Below, in pieces: positions 42,700-54,260 of a stretch of DNA of 64,000 nucleotides. The notes below the pieces were generated by a model. It saw only the letters and a program-made list of their open reading frames with translations. It did no database searches and was not told the origin of the DNA. The DNA is from Branchiostoma floridae (taxonomy: Eukaryota > Chordata > Leptocardii > Amphioxiformes > Branchiostomatidae). Position numbers and translations under genes: made by a program. The DNA is taken from assembly GCF_000003815.2 (NCBI RefSeq), contig NC_049979.1, positions 24,513,881-24,577,880 of the forward strand, given 5' to 3'. The number at the start of each line of letters is the position of its first letter. Position 1 is the first letter of the stretch.

Positions 42700-43200
42700 C
42701 ATTTCTTATGCAATTCAATGTTTCAACACGTTTTCATGCGTCTTTGGTCCGTCGAATATTCTCCAGTTCTTTACTTCAAACATGCTTTACATATTATGGA
42801 CGGAAAAGCCTACCAGGACCAACAGCATGCCGTAAAGTTCACAACTTTGCTTTCGACCTTTGACCTTTGACCGGTAGTCTGTCGCCTGATCACAAATCAT
42901 TGTCAATTCACAATTTTTCATTCATCAAATCGCATGGACGTTTATGGCAATATGGATGCATTAAATCTACAATTCAGAAACAAAACAGAAAAATCTACCG
43001 AATCGAAAAGAAGTGACTCACCTAAAAACGTCCTCATCCAAAGACATCTGCAATCACTCCATCACTCCATCCAAACGAGGGGCGGACTGCAGTATTTGCT
43101 TGTTGGTGACCATGTATTACTGGAATCACTATTGCTTTGTCTCAAGTACATTCTTACTAGTTAAAATTAAAGCTCTGGGATGCATATTCTTAGATCACAA
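42700..43200. repeat. Old duplication, copy 1 (pair with 45370-45790)
   Basis: Diverged direct copies about 2.65 kb apart. Shared landmarks in the same order: TTTCAACACG, CTTTGACC, TTGTCA-ATTCACAATT-TTC, AAATCRCATRRACGTTWAT, GGCGGACTG, ATTACTG-AATCACTA. The open frames in them do not share a reading frame or motif, so the duplication appears non-coding. Confidence 0.7.
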
Positions 43201-45369
43201 GGATTCCTACATCCCACTTTACTGGCCATACTGAGGGGAAATGTGGGAGCCCAGCTGAAACGCCAGCAAATTGCTTCCTTTGAAGATTACACCTGTCCTG
43301 ATTCCATCTGTCAGGTTTCCACACGTAGCAGGGTACACTTCATCTAGCCAACTTTGGAACAAGCTATTCGGCAAAAACTGAAGAAGCTTTGGTTACATAC
43401 TTGTGAACCAGTATTTCTGGTGGCCTATAATTAGGCGTCATCGAACCATGACCAAACCAAGTTAGCGATAATCAATCTGTTAGGAGACAAACTAATATAC
43501 ATCTGGCCAGCACTATGTTTTTAAAAGTTGTTTTATACGGTCAACGTTTCAGAATCCATTCTAAATATCGACTGCTCTTCGACTGCGTTATCCCAGACAC
43601 TTACTGGGCCATAGTCAAAGCAGAACATATCATATACACCAGAGCAGCAGAGAAACATAGCAATTTATATTTACAGCTGTCTCCATCCAACATAAGCACA
43701 GACTGTATAATGGTATGTGATGAATAGTAATTCCGATAAATAAACAACACTATTTGCAAAACCTGGCATCTCAGGTATGTCATATCGGGATGAAAATATT
43801 ACACTTGCGCTTCAGGCTCTTGGCAAAGTCATGATTATCTGTATTTGTATCGATATAGCCGGTATAACCGCCCCTCGGTGCAACTCACAAGCTTCGAAGG
43901 CACCTAGCACGGTAGCAGCTGGTAATATTACTCTGAAGCACCTGTCACACCTAACCTTTGCGCATCTGACTGCAACTGCTGTTTGAAGCTATCTAATGAG
44001 GATGCGCCTACTGTACGTGATGGCAAAGAATTCTACTAAGTAAAAGCTATAGGAAACACATCACACATCGGAGCTGGTTTAGAATACTCAGTAGTTGCTA
44101 CAGCTACCATTTCGTACCGTTATTAGTTTTGTACATCATGAATAGTCTGGACGTGTTATTTGAAACAATTATTAGGGACTAAGTTATAGGCAATGCAAGG
44201 TTTTTAGAGGACACTGGATCGAATTGAATTCCATAACACTCTTAATTACATTTTCGGTGTTGCACTTTATAGGGACCCTTATCTTTGCTCGAATACATGN
44301 NNNNNNNNNNNNNNNNNNNNNNNNNNNNNNNNNNNNNNNNNNNNNNNNNNNNNNNNNNNNNNNNNNNNNNNNNNNNNNNNNNNNNNNNNNNNNNNNNNNN
44401 NNNNNNNNNNNNNNNNNNNNNNNNNNNNNNNNNNNNNNNNNNNNNNNNNNNNNNNNNNNNNNNNNNNNNNNNNNNNNNNNNNNNNNNNNNNNNNNNNNNN
44501 NNNNNNNNNNNNNNNNNNNNNNNNNNNNNNNNNNNNNNNNNNNNNNNNNNNNNNNNNNNNNNNNNNNNNNNNNNNNNNNNNNNNNNNNNNNNNNNNNNNN
44601 NNNNNNNNNNNNNNNNNNNNNNNNNNNNNNNNNNNNNNNNNNNNNNNNNNNNNNNNNNNNNNNNNNNNNNNNNNNNNNNNNNNNNNNNNNNNNNNNNNNN
44701 NNNNNNNNNNNNNNNNNNNNNNNNNNNNNNNNNNNNNNNNNNNNNNACCAAGTGCCCAGCCTAGGTAAGAAAATGCTTTCATAAACATCAGAAGACATGT
44801 ATCTATTAAGCACATGGGAATAACAAAATGTCGGAAACTCGTGTCCCAAGTCTCGTTGACACCTAGAGGTCTCTCAAGCGTAATTAAGGTCATTTGTTAA
44901 GAATTGATGGATGGGAATTGCAGACTGGGTGCTATAATGATAGGAAACATCAAAACGTCCGACTGGAAATGTCTTTCCCCAGTCAGGGGCTGCCTGTTGT
45001 GGCACTGGTCTCCTTGACACCTAGGGGGTCTGAAAATCTTAAAAATAATTCCCCACCCCTTGAAGTAAATGGTTTAGTCCGCCACCATTGGCCAGCTTGT
45101 GACGGCCCGCCTGTGTTGGCCCATGGTGGCTGGTACCAGGCGTAGTCCTTTCCCACATGAAACACGCTGCAAAATTTTGTTCAACAATTTGTCTATAACT
45201 CCTCAAACTGGACTACAGAATCACGCCATCTAGCGACTTCTGTATAAAGTCCAACCCCTGTGTTTACGAACTCCAGTTTACGAACGAATTGCTTTAAGTT
45301 GATGGCGCTTATTCGTTACCAAATAGGGTCATTTCAGACACTGGGGCCGTCGCTGAGTTTTCTGTCATT
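43201..45369. other. 2.2 kb without a gene (gap at 44300-44746)
   Basis: Contains two similar CTTGACACCTAGRGGTCT blocks near 44857 and 45012, flanked by related sequence (a short local duplication). Nothing coding was recognised. Confidence 0.45.
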
Positions 45370-45790
45370 TTTTATGACATTTCAACACGTTTCAGAGCGT
45401 TTTTAATCGGCCGTATATTCTGCTGATAACCAGATGTTTACTTGCTACATGTTATAGATAGGAATTGGAAACAACATGTTGTAAACACACATGAAGGTAA
45501 CTTTGCTTTTGATCTTTGACCCTTATTAATAAAGCAGATTGTCACCTGATTACCCCAATTATTGTCACAATTCACAATTCTTCGTTCAGCAAATCACATA
45601 AACGTTAATAGCGATATGGATACGAGTGGAAGAGTAGATGGCAAGGGCAAGGGCAACCAGGAGAGGGACTCAAGAGGCGGACTGTACCAATTTACGTGTG
45701 TGGGGAGAAGTATTACTGAAATCACTACTGCCTTCTGTCAAAAACATTTTGGCCAGTCGTGGCCCCAATGCGCATATGCAAGTTTTCTTA
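45370..45790. repeat. Old duplication, copy 2 (pair with 42700-43200)
   Basis: See 42700-43200. This copy lies immediately before the 36-bp minisatellite. Confidence 0.7.
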
Positions 45791-45887
45791 AATTACCTCG
45801 CTTGCCGTACACCCTTTGACTGGACCATCCTGACAATTATTAGCCCAAGGCGACAAGGACACGAAGGCAAGAGCTGCTGAGTTGTGG

Positions 45888-46928
45888 TAGGAGGTGCACT
45901 AAGGTGATGGGAAGAGTTGTGGGGGGAGGTGCACTGAGGTGAGGGATAGAGTTAAAGGAAGGTGCACTAAGGTGAGTGGTAGAGATACAGGGAGGTGCAC
46001 TAAGGTGAGGGGTAGAGTTGTGGTGGGAGGTGCACTAAGGTGAGGGGTAAAGTTACAGGGAGGTGCACTAAGGTGAGGGGTAGAGTTGTGGTGGAGGTGC
46101 ACTAAGGTGAGGGGTAGAGTTGTGGTAGGAGGTGCAATAAGGTGAGNNNNNNNNNNNNNNNNNNNNNNNNNNNNNNNNNNNNNNNNNNNNNNNNNNNNNN
46201 NNNNNNNNNNNNNNNNNNNNNNNNNNNNNNNNNNNNNNNNNNNNNNGTGCACTAAGGTGAGGGGTAGAGTTGTGGTAGGAGGTACACTAAGGTGAGGGTT
46301 AGAGTTTTGGTGGGAGGTGCACTAAGGTGAGGGGTAGAGTTGTGGTAGGAGGTGCACTAAGGTGAGGGGTAGAGTTGTGGTGGGAGGTGCACTAAGGTGA
46401 GGGGTAGAGTTAAAGGGAGGTGCACTAAGGTGAGGGGTAGAGTTAAAGGGAGGTGCACTAAGGTGAGGGGTAGAGTTACAGGGAGGTGCACTAAGGTGAG
46501 GGGTAGAGTTACAGGGAGGTACACTAAGGTGAGCGGTAGAGTTGTGGTGGGAGGTGCACCAAGGTGAGGGGTAGAGTTGTGGTGGGAGGTGCACTAAGGT
46601 GAGGCGTTGAGTTGTTGTAGGAGGTACACTTAGGTGAGGGGTAGAGTTGTGGTAGGAGGTGCACTAAGGTGAGGGTAGAGTTACAGGGAGGTGCACTAAG
46701 GTGAGGGGTAGAGTTGTGGTGGGAGGTGCACTAAGCTGAGGGGTAGAGTTGTGGTGGGAGGTGCACTAAGCTGAGGGGTAGAGTTGTGGAGGGAGGTGCA
46801 CTAAGGTGAGGGGTAGAGTTGTGGTGCGAGGTGCACTAAGGTCAGGGGCAGAGTTGCAGGGAGGTGCACTAAGGTGAGGGGTAGAGTTGTGGTGGGAGGT
46901 GCACTAAGCTGAGGGGAAGAGTTGTGGG
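45888..46928. repeat. Minisatellite, unit about 30-37 bp (GGAGGTGCACTAAGGTGAGG ...)
   Basis: Tandem units of the form GAGGTGCACTAAGGTGAGGG, then GTAGAGTTGTGGTGGGA; shorter units end GTAGAGTTACAGG or GTAGAGTTAAAGG. About 30 units are readable, with gaps at 46147-46246 and 46929-47028, so the length is a minimum. Long and short units alternate irregularly. Minus-strand frames rich in HLPPQLYPSP-type repeats are by-products. Confidence 0.95.
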
Positions 46929-47039
46929 NNNNNNNNNNNNNNNNNNNNNNNNNNNNNNNNNNNNNNNNNNNNNNNNNNNNNNNNNNNNNNNNNNNNNNNN
47001 NNNNNNNNNNNNNNNNNNNNNNNNNNNNCAGTAGGACGG

Positions 47040-48035
47040 GCAGGAGTGGGCAGCTGCCCAAAGCCTCGGTACGACAAAGTCAGCGGGAAGGAGAAGCGTC
47101 TACTGATCCAGGATGAGATAAGGGCTGGGGAAGAGGAGGATCGGCGATGCAGGATGGTAGGCATGCGCAAGCAAGGTGCGTGGACTAGGTGGGAACATAC
47201 CGACTCCCGCAAGGTCACATGGCCAGAGCTGAGCCTTCTCGGATCAAATTTCTCATCTCTTCAGTGTACGACGTCCTTCCAAGCCCAGCTAACTTGCATG
47301 TCTGGGGCTTGGCAGAGACCCCATCATGCCAACTCTGCCAGAGGAGAGGTACCCTCGAACACATTCTCAGTTGTTGTCCGAAAGCACTGGGGGAAGGGAT
47401 GTACCGCTGGCGACATGACCAGGTTCTAAGGGTGTTGGCAGACACAGTTAGCAACGCCATCCAGAGTAGTAGGAGTTAACAACCCCCAAGAAGTCAATTG
47501 TCGTTGTCAGAGCCGGAGAGAAAACCTGACAACAACCCACTTCCGTAGGTGGGCTTCTCGCCACTGCTAGAGATTGGCAGCTTCTAGTTGACCTTGGGAG
47601 ACAGCTCAAGTTTCCAGAACACATTGTAGCCACGTCACTTCGTCCTGACATGGTACTAGTGTCAGAATCCACCAGACAAGTGGTTCTGCTGGAGCTAACT
47701 GTTCCCTGGGAGGAGCGGATAAGTAAAGCTAACGAGCGGAAGAGGGCGAAATGCCGAACTGGTAGTACAAAGCCAGAGTAATGGGTGGAGAGCCCGGTGT
47801 GTACCAGTGAAGGTTGGTTGCCGGGGTTTCGCAGGGCAGTCTTTGGCTTATGTGTTAAAACTCATTGGAGTAAGAGGTTTCCGACTGCGGAAATCCATCA
47901 GGGATATTCTAGAGGCTGCAGAGAAAGCCTCACGTTGGTTGTGGTTCCGTAGGGGGGAACCCAGGAAGCCACACGGACACAGGTCGGGGAATGATCAACC
48001 TCGGCTGGGTCGCCCGGGCGAGGGTGTATGGTGAT
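47040..48035 (+). pseudogene. 3' end of a LINE with CCHC finger and restriction-like endonuclease (R2/HERO/NeSL type), frameshifted
   Basis: The plus frame at 47189-47479 contains FLISSVYDVLPSPANLHVWG and then a CCHC finger, CQLCQRRGTLEHILSCC (47327-47378). Further down, in another frame, RPD (47641-47649) is followed after 14 residues by Glu, in DMVLVSES ... LLELTVPWEER. This is the K/R-PD-x(12-14)-D/E signature of the restriction-like endonuclease of site-specific LINEs. After one more frame change, 47807-48034 continues VGCRGFAGQSL ... AAEKASRWLWFRRGEP, the usual C-terminus of this family. CCHC then RLE at the C-terminus is the arrangement of R2/HERO/NeSL-group elements. Stops and frameshifts show that it is dead. 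The polymerase part lies in or beyond the 46929-47028 gap. Confidence 0.85.
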
Positions 48036-48482
48036 TAAAGACCCGAAACACCCAATGACCCCGGGTTCATCACTGATGATGTGTCCCTGTTAGCACTACC
48101 AGAGTGTATTCTAGAGTAAAATAAAGATAAAAAATAGAAGATAAATGTGATGGTGTAGTAAAGGTGGTCTGTAGGTGTTAACAATACTTATGTTTTTTCA
48201 GTGAAGAGGCTTCTCACTGTTGACAATTTTTATGCGTGGTTTCAGCGAAAGGGGGGGGGGGTTCTCACTGTGTTTACAATTTCTAGGCAGTTTCTAGTGA
48301 AGTGTGCTCTCATTGTGTACAAAGAAAATGAAACAAATTACGTGTTGCTTAATTTAAGAGTCGGTGGCATAGTGAAGAAGTTTCGTGTTTTCTGTAATCA
48401 TTTATGGGTTTCGACGCCTCAATATAGGGTGCATCCTGCATGTGTAAAGTCGTACGATAATTGATGGTAGGATGTTTTCTCA
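48036..48482. other. No gene seen
   Basis: AT-rich sequence with an eleven-G run at 48250-48260 region. Two imperfect TTCTCACTGTGTT-type repeats lie near 48210 and 48261. Confidence 0.4.
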
Positions 48483-48985
48483 GTGCAGTCAATGGATGTC
48501 GAAAATGAAGCTGAAATCTTCTGTATGTGTGGGTGCTCTGTACTTCCAGACCGTGCAACAATTGCAAAAGAAGCTGTTGGAGCTGAAGGGGACAAGATAA
48601 AAGCAGAAGATAGAGGAGGCCAAGTTCGCGGTCGTGGAGCCTCTTATGTTCTCTGCGACAAGTTTGATTTCCGCTATTACATATCTGGATAGAAGGCGAG
48701 GGAGATTAATTCTGCAGAGTTCCCCACCTTCCGTGCGACGTTGAATGAGGCCAATGGTTACGCAACCCACTCAATGTTGGGGAGGATGGTGCTTATGGCT
48801 TTGGGCCCTTAAGAGGATGAGGACATAGCAAAGAAATTTCCAGCCGTAGCCCAGCACCCCCAGCCACAATAGGAGCACCCAACTACGTCGTCCGCCCGTA
48901 GAGCGCAAGGATTCAGAGAGTATGGTGACCGATGTTTCCTTTGCGATGAGTACGGACACTTATAGGCGAGGTGCCCTCTATGTAG
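48483..48985 (+). pseudogene. Degraded frame with a CCHC zinc knuckle (gag-like?)
   Basis: At 48933-48980 the plus strand reads a knuckle with pattern C-x2-C-x4-H-x4-C (CFLCDEYGH, a stop, ARCP). Upstream, 48483-48692 is open but of unknown type. A zinc knuckle of this spacing is usual in retroelement gag proteins. Here it carries an in-frame stop and lies directly before polymerase B sequence of another element class. Probably an insertion remnant; assignment is weak. Confidence 0.4.
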
Positions 48986-49029
48986 GGATAAAACCTACAT
49001 CAGAAAGAGAAAGATGGAAGGTATGGGTA

Positions 49030-50355
49030 GACAACCAAAACTCTGTCAAAAGTTGATTGACTTCGATGCGAACGCCTTATACTCATGGTCGTTGATGCAA
49101 TTGCACAATGCCTGACGCCGAGTTGTAATACCCAGTTGGCATGTTGACAATGAGTTTATGAGAGAGTACTCTGCGCCTTACTGGGGCCGCATGGCCACAT
49201 TATGGTTACAATGGGTAGCGTACAGCCATCGTCATCCAGAAAAAATTCAACCATACAGAAAAAAAGCATTGGTCTTCGCCACGTTCCCGTGGACGGGTTC
49301 TGTTCGGCCACCGGTGAAATTTTCCAGTTCCACGGGCGCTTCTGACACGGCCACGACTGTCACCTCACAGCGGACATTGGCATCAATGTTCTGTACGAAA
49401 TAAGTTATGGCCGAGTTAACGGAGACACGGCAGAAATGACTACAGTTTTTGAAGAGGAGGGGTACAAAGTGATCTAAATGTGGGGGTGTGAGTGGCACAG
49501 ACTAACAAGGAATCAAGGGGTCAGCAGCCCGCCTCTCTGGCCGGGCGCAAGACATCCACGGAAATCAAGAACAAATTAGCCCAACAAGAAATCCTCCACA
49601 CTGTCTGTGAAGATGAACTGATCGGTGCGGTCGAGTGTGATATCGAATTCCCCGCATATCTGAAAGCATATTTTTCCAAAATGCCCTCAATTTTTAAAAA
49701 CTGTGACATTTCCATCGACGACATCGGTCCATTCATAAAACAGTATACCGAAGCGCATTACATCAGTTCTAAACCCAAGCGCTCTCTGATTGGGAGCATG
49801 TTTGGTAAAAAGATTCTGTTGGCCACACTCTTACTGAAATGGTATTTGGAAAAAAAGGTTAGTTGTCACCCGTGTGTATCAGGTACTAGAGTACATACCC
49901 AAAAATTATTTCGAACCTTTTGGCAACACTGTCAGTGATGCTCGTCGTTCTGGCGACAAAGACGACAAGAAGAAAATCATAGCCGATACGATAAAACTGA
50001 TTGGCAACAGCGCTAATGGTAAAACGGTTACCAACAAAGAGAAGCAGTCTTACGTGTGCTACTGCGACAGTGACGTCGTCGCAACGCAAAAGATCAACAA
50101 TCCCTGTTTCAGACAGGCTACCGAGGTCGTCGGTGGCTTTTACGAAATACAGACCGGCAAGCGCCGCATCACATTTAATCTCCCATTGCAGATCGGGTAC
50201 TTTTTTTAACCAGTACGATACATTTCGTATGCTCGCCTTCTGATACGACTTCATGTCGAAGTTCGTGGACGAGTCCGATTTTCAATATTGCGAAATGGAC
50301 GCAGATTCAGCCTATATATATAGCAATATCCGCGAACACCTTGAAACTAAATGAC
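49030..50355 (+). pseudogene. Broken protein-primed DNA polymerase B of a Polinton/Maverick element
   Basis: Pieces of a family-B, protein-primed DNA polymerase occur in the right order, in changing frames. A DFDANALY block lies at about 49057-49085, and an FQFHG ... HGHDC block with a stop inside at about 49325-49375. A long palm segment (49492-49938 and, after a frame change, 49874-50209) contains IGSMFGKK and the KLIGNSANGKT motif. The catalytic Asp motif appears as CEMDADSAY at about 50291-50318, where the family usually has a DTDS-type sequence. Stops and at least three frame changes show an inactive copy. No integrase, capsid or packaging ATPase gene of the element is recognisable nearby, so only the polymerase region survives here. 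Polintons are large self-synthesising transposons related to adintoviruses. Confidence 0.85.
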
Positions 50356-50881
50356 AACCAGTCGTTCGCTCGTTGCATCTCTTGCAACTGAATTTGTCAC
50401 CCCCTCCAAAACAGTAGCAAGCAGAGCACAACCCTACAATTCCATCCCCGGCCCATTCTTCTTTGAAAAGTCCAGGCGTACTACGCGGCGGCGTTAACAG
50501 GGCAACCCGTGCGAGGAAACGTAACACTGAGATAAAACACTATTTCTTGATATAGGCAGACAAAACAGCTATGTACAGACATATAAAAAAACATGGATAG
50601 TGTACAGTCGAAATGTCTAAAGGTAGGGTTATGACACCGTCATCTAGAACGTGGCATTTTGGATAAAAATAGGAAAAATGTGTCTCCAAACGAAAGTGGA
50701 AACCCACTTTTAGGCCATGGTACAATCAACAATGCCGTGATTTAAGATAAAAAATTAGGACTCTTGCTGCAAAAATAAGGAAGTATCCTTGGCGACAAGG
50801 CACAAGACAGGCGTACACTTTTAAAGTGAGAGATTAAAAAAAGTTAATATAGAAGACAAAGAAACATTATCATGAAAAGAA
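50356..50881. other. No gene seen
   Basis: AT-rich sequence between the polymerase remnant and the next LINE; no motif. Confidence 0.45.
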
Positions 50882-51508
50882 AATGACGCACATTTCTCGA
50901 TTATCTAAAGAAGACCCAAACTCATTCTGGAAAGAGATTGACAAATTTTCGAAACAGAAAATAAAGGGGACACAGGCCAACAAATATCGACCCAGGAAGG
51001 ATTAAATCATTTTAAGACAATAAATAGCAATGTTACGATAGACAAAGGGGAACAAGAATATGCAGACAGTATGGTAACATCGTTAGATGTTACAACAGAC
51101 AATCCACTAGATTTTGACATTACAATAGAAGAAATCCAAGAGGGACTTTGTAATCTTAAATGCAATAAATCATGCGGAACTGATTCAATTATTAATGAAA
51201 TGTTCAAATACAGCGCTCCTCAACTCACATTACCATTAAAGAAAATGTTTAATATTCTATGACAACCTGGGACGTTCCATGACCAATGGAGTCAGAGTAT
51301 ACTAGTTCCTACATGTAAAAGTGGCGAACCCACGAACCCAACAAACTACACAGGCATTGCCATATCCAGCTGTGTTAGTAAACTATTCACATTCTTTTAA
51401 ACAAACGACTACAACAATACTTAGAAACAGAAAACTTATTATCCCCTTTCCAATCTGGATTCCGAAAAAAAACTTCCCAACAAGCGATAATGTTTTCGTG
51501 CTTAAAAC
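50882..51508 (+). pseudogene. LINE reverse transcriptase N-terminal part (jockey/CR1-like), interrupted by stops
   Basis: Plus-strand translation gives a linker region (DPNSFWKEIDKF), then ITIEEIQEGLCNLKCNKSCG followed by TDSIINEMFKY, then SILVPTCKSGEPTNPTNYTG and IAISSCVSKLF. This is the classic start of a LINE polymerase domain: the NKSxGxDxIxNE and P-x-x-K-x-G-x-x-x-x-x-x-NYR-like blocks. Several in-frame stops (for example near 51005 and 51262) and the 51509-51608 gap end it before the YxDD box. Unlike the fragment at 47040 it belongs to the endonuclease-at-N-terminus (APE) group. Confidence 0.85.
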
Positions 51509-51608
51509 NNNNNNNNNNNNNNNNNNNNNNNNNNNNNNNNNNNNNNNNNNNNNNNNNNNNNNNNNNNNNNNNNNNNNNNNNNNNNNNNNNNNNNNNNNNN
51601 NNNNNNNN

Positions 51609-52875
51609 GGTACCTTTTGTTTTTATTCCCGGTGACCAATGATAGAGTATAACATTACATTTATCATACGCTGATTGGTTATTCAGATGATTAGATTTGG
51701 ACCTGGTGGCCAATCCAGACTGCTTGCAGCTTGGCGCCGGCGGCATGTTGTCAAAGATACCGACTGCCAATCAACTGCCCTCAGCGTGAGAACTTTTGTT
51801 GAGATGTGCACCACTCGCGCAGATTAAAGTTTGTTTGTTCAATACTAGTATTACCCACAAATCTTAAACAAATACGTAAAATTGAGGACAAGTAAGTATC
51901 CTGTATCAGAACATAAAATCTGCATAAGATTTCTTCCTCACCAGAAGAGGTACCGGTGTCTGGTATGAATGCTGATTGTCAGATGTATTTCACGGACTAC
52001 AAAAAAATTGCATCGCGCAACGGACAGCTTAGAGTTGCGCGTGGCGGGGTGTGTCGCACATGGCTCCGCTAGTTATAAACGTGCCGCGGTCCGCCCCATG
52101 CCCAAACTACCGGGGTGACCGGGAAGTGAACAATTTGAAGTATAAATTGTACAGGTAGGATTCCTTCTTATAAAGACAGATTTTTTTAAAGACTCCAGAN
52201 NNNNNNNNNNNNNNNNNNNNNNNNNNNNNNNNNNNNNNNNNNNNNNNNNNNNNNNNNNNNNNNNNNNNNNNNNNNNNNNNNNNNNNNNNNNNNNNNNNNG
52301 TACAGGTCAGCCTTTCTTTCAGTTTTTTTCTATGGACGCATTCAGCCGAGCCGAGTGCGTCTTTTCAGAAAAAAATGCGTCCAAAGACGTAAAGACGTAT
52401 GCCTGGCGGGAACGCTGAACGTGACTATAAAAACAAGATGCCTAAATTTTCAAAACATGGACATCATAAACGTTGTAACAACAATGGTAGTGCAAAACAT
52501 GGTCATGTATCATTTTGAGCTAACATGTCTTTTATTCTTGTTCGAAGCAAGTTGGAAACTTCGCTCTATTACCTCCACAACCTCCGAACTATTTTCACTT
52601 CAACAACTATACTCATTGCTACCACAGTAGTGTCACTTCTACTAGTACAATCAAGGCTAGTACAAGGCATATTTTCTCATTTTGATATTTTCTCTTTACA
52701 ATTTTCTGAGAGCAAGGATTATTCGCGCTGATGTCATCCACAATAGCTACTTTCTGTGGCCCAATACTAGGTGAGGTGAAAGGGTCAACACAATATTCGA
52801 TAAAAGATTTGCCAAAAGAATTAATAGATCTCTCAAACAAGATCTTCAACAGCTCCTCAAAAATAAGGGTAATGT
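51609..52875. other. No gene seen (gap at 52200-52299)
   Basis: Short hydrophobic open frames (52355-52731) have no recognisable motif. Confidence 0.45.
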
Positions 52876-53214
52876 TACGGTCACATTTCCAAACGGGAAC
52901 CGACCAGGCAACTTTCGCTCCTCTAAGCTGGGGGTAGTTTTATGGTAACAGTTCCAAACCGGGGTCCGATTGGGCAGCTCTCGTGAACAAATTAGAAGTA
53001 TGTAGAGGGCCTAAAACACACAAAATGCAAAGAAAATAAGTAGTGGCCATAATCTGTGAACAGATAAACGACCATAAACAGCTTTACTTTTTCGAATACA
53101 ATTCAATCTCTATTGGATTGTATTTGAATATTGTTAATTTGGATGTCTATCCTTCATAAATGTAGCTTTATTTTTATTATTCCGGGTAACTTCCGGTTTG
53201 GAAATGTGACCGTA
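52876..53214. mobile_element. Inverted-repeat pair TACGGTCACATTTCCAAAC (MITE candidate)
   Basis: The 19-mer at 52876-52894 is the exact reverse complement of 53196-53214, and similarity continues a few bases inward. A diverged second copy (GGTAACAGTTCCAAACCGGG) lies about 60 bases inside the left end, as a subterminal repeat. The right end touches an N gap, so the target duplication cannot be read. Confidence 0.65.
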
Positions 53215-53997
53215 NNNNNNNNNNNNNNNNNNNNNNNNNNNNNNNNNNNNNNNNNNNNNNNNNNNNNNNNNNNNNNNNNNNNNNNNNNNNNNNNNNNNNN
53301 NNNNNNNNNNNNNNNNNNNNNNNNNNNNNNNNNNNNNNNNNNNNNNNNNNNNNNNNNNNNNNNNNNNNNNNNNNNNNNNNNNNNNNNNNNNNNNNNNNNN
53401 NNNNNNNNNNNNNNNNNNNNNNNNNNNNNNNNNNNNNNNNNNNNNNNNNNNNNNNNNNNNNNNNNNNNNNNNNNNNNNNNNNNNNNNNNNNNNNNNNNNN
53501 NNNNNNNNNNNNNNNNNNNNNNNNNNNNNNNNNNNNNNNNNNNNNNNNNNNNNNNNNNNNNNNNNNNNNNNNNNNNNNNNNNNNNNNNNNNNNNNNNNNN
53601 NNNNNNNNNNNNNNNNNNNNNNNNNNNNNNNNNNNNNNNNNNNNNNNNNNNNNNNNNNNNNNNNNNNNNNNNNNNNNNNNNNNNNNNNNNNNNNNNNNNN
53701 NNNNNNNNNNNNNNNNNNNNNNNNNNNNNNNNNNNNNNNNNNNNNNNNNNNNNNNNNNNNNNNNNNNNNNNNNNNNNNNNNNNNNNNNNNNNNNNNNNNN
53801 NNNNNNNNNNNNNNNNNNNNNNNNNNNNNNNNNNNNNNNNNNNNNNNNNNNNNNNNNNNNNNNNNNNNNNNNNNNNNNNNNNNNNNNNNNNNNNNNNNNN
53901 NNNNNNNNNNNNNNNNNNNNNNNNNNNNNNNNNNNNNNNNNNNNNNNNNNNNNNNNNNNNNNNNNNNNNNNNNNNNNNNNNNNNNNNNNNNNNNNNN
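53215..53997. other. Assembly gap, 783 N
   Basis: Unsequenced. Confidence 1.
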
Positions 53998-54260
53998 AAG
54001 GCCCCCGGCGAGGTCCAGGGGCAGAGCCCCTGTTGGGGGGACGACCCAGGGGGCGAAGCCCCCCGGAGCTCTTGCATTTTAGGCTATTCAGAAGGCTTAT
54101 TGTATCAGTTTTTAGCGGCATATCTACGATAATTGTAGCAGTTTGACGTAACGATACTTTGAGTCAAAGCATCAAAGACAACTAAAAACTCATAAACAAC
54201 ATACTTTACTCAGCTCAACAGTACTTTAATAAATATTGTCCGGTTTGCCACCAACTTTAT
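53998..54260. repeat. Dispersed repeat, third copy of the 8.2-9.6 kb family
   Basis: Starts in the GC-rich core (GGTCCAGGGGCAGAGCCCC), continues AGCTCTTGCATTTTAGGCTA, then the ACGATAATTGTAGCAG and AAAGACAACTAAAAACTCAT blocks, as at 9215-9490. It begins at an N gap, so the left end is unknown. Confidence 0.85.

Noticed and set aside
45899-47061. Pro/His/Leu-rich minus-strand frames
   Set aside because: Translations of the 36-bp minisatellite, some crossing N gaps.
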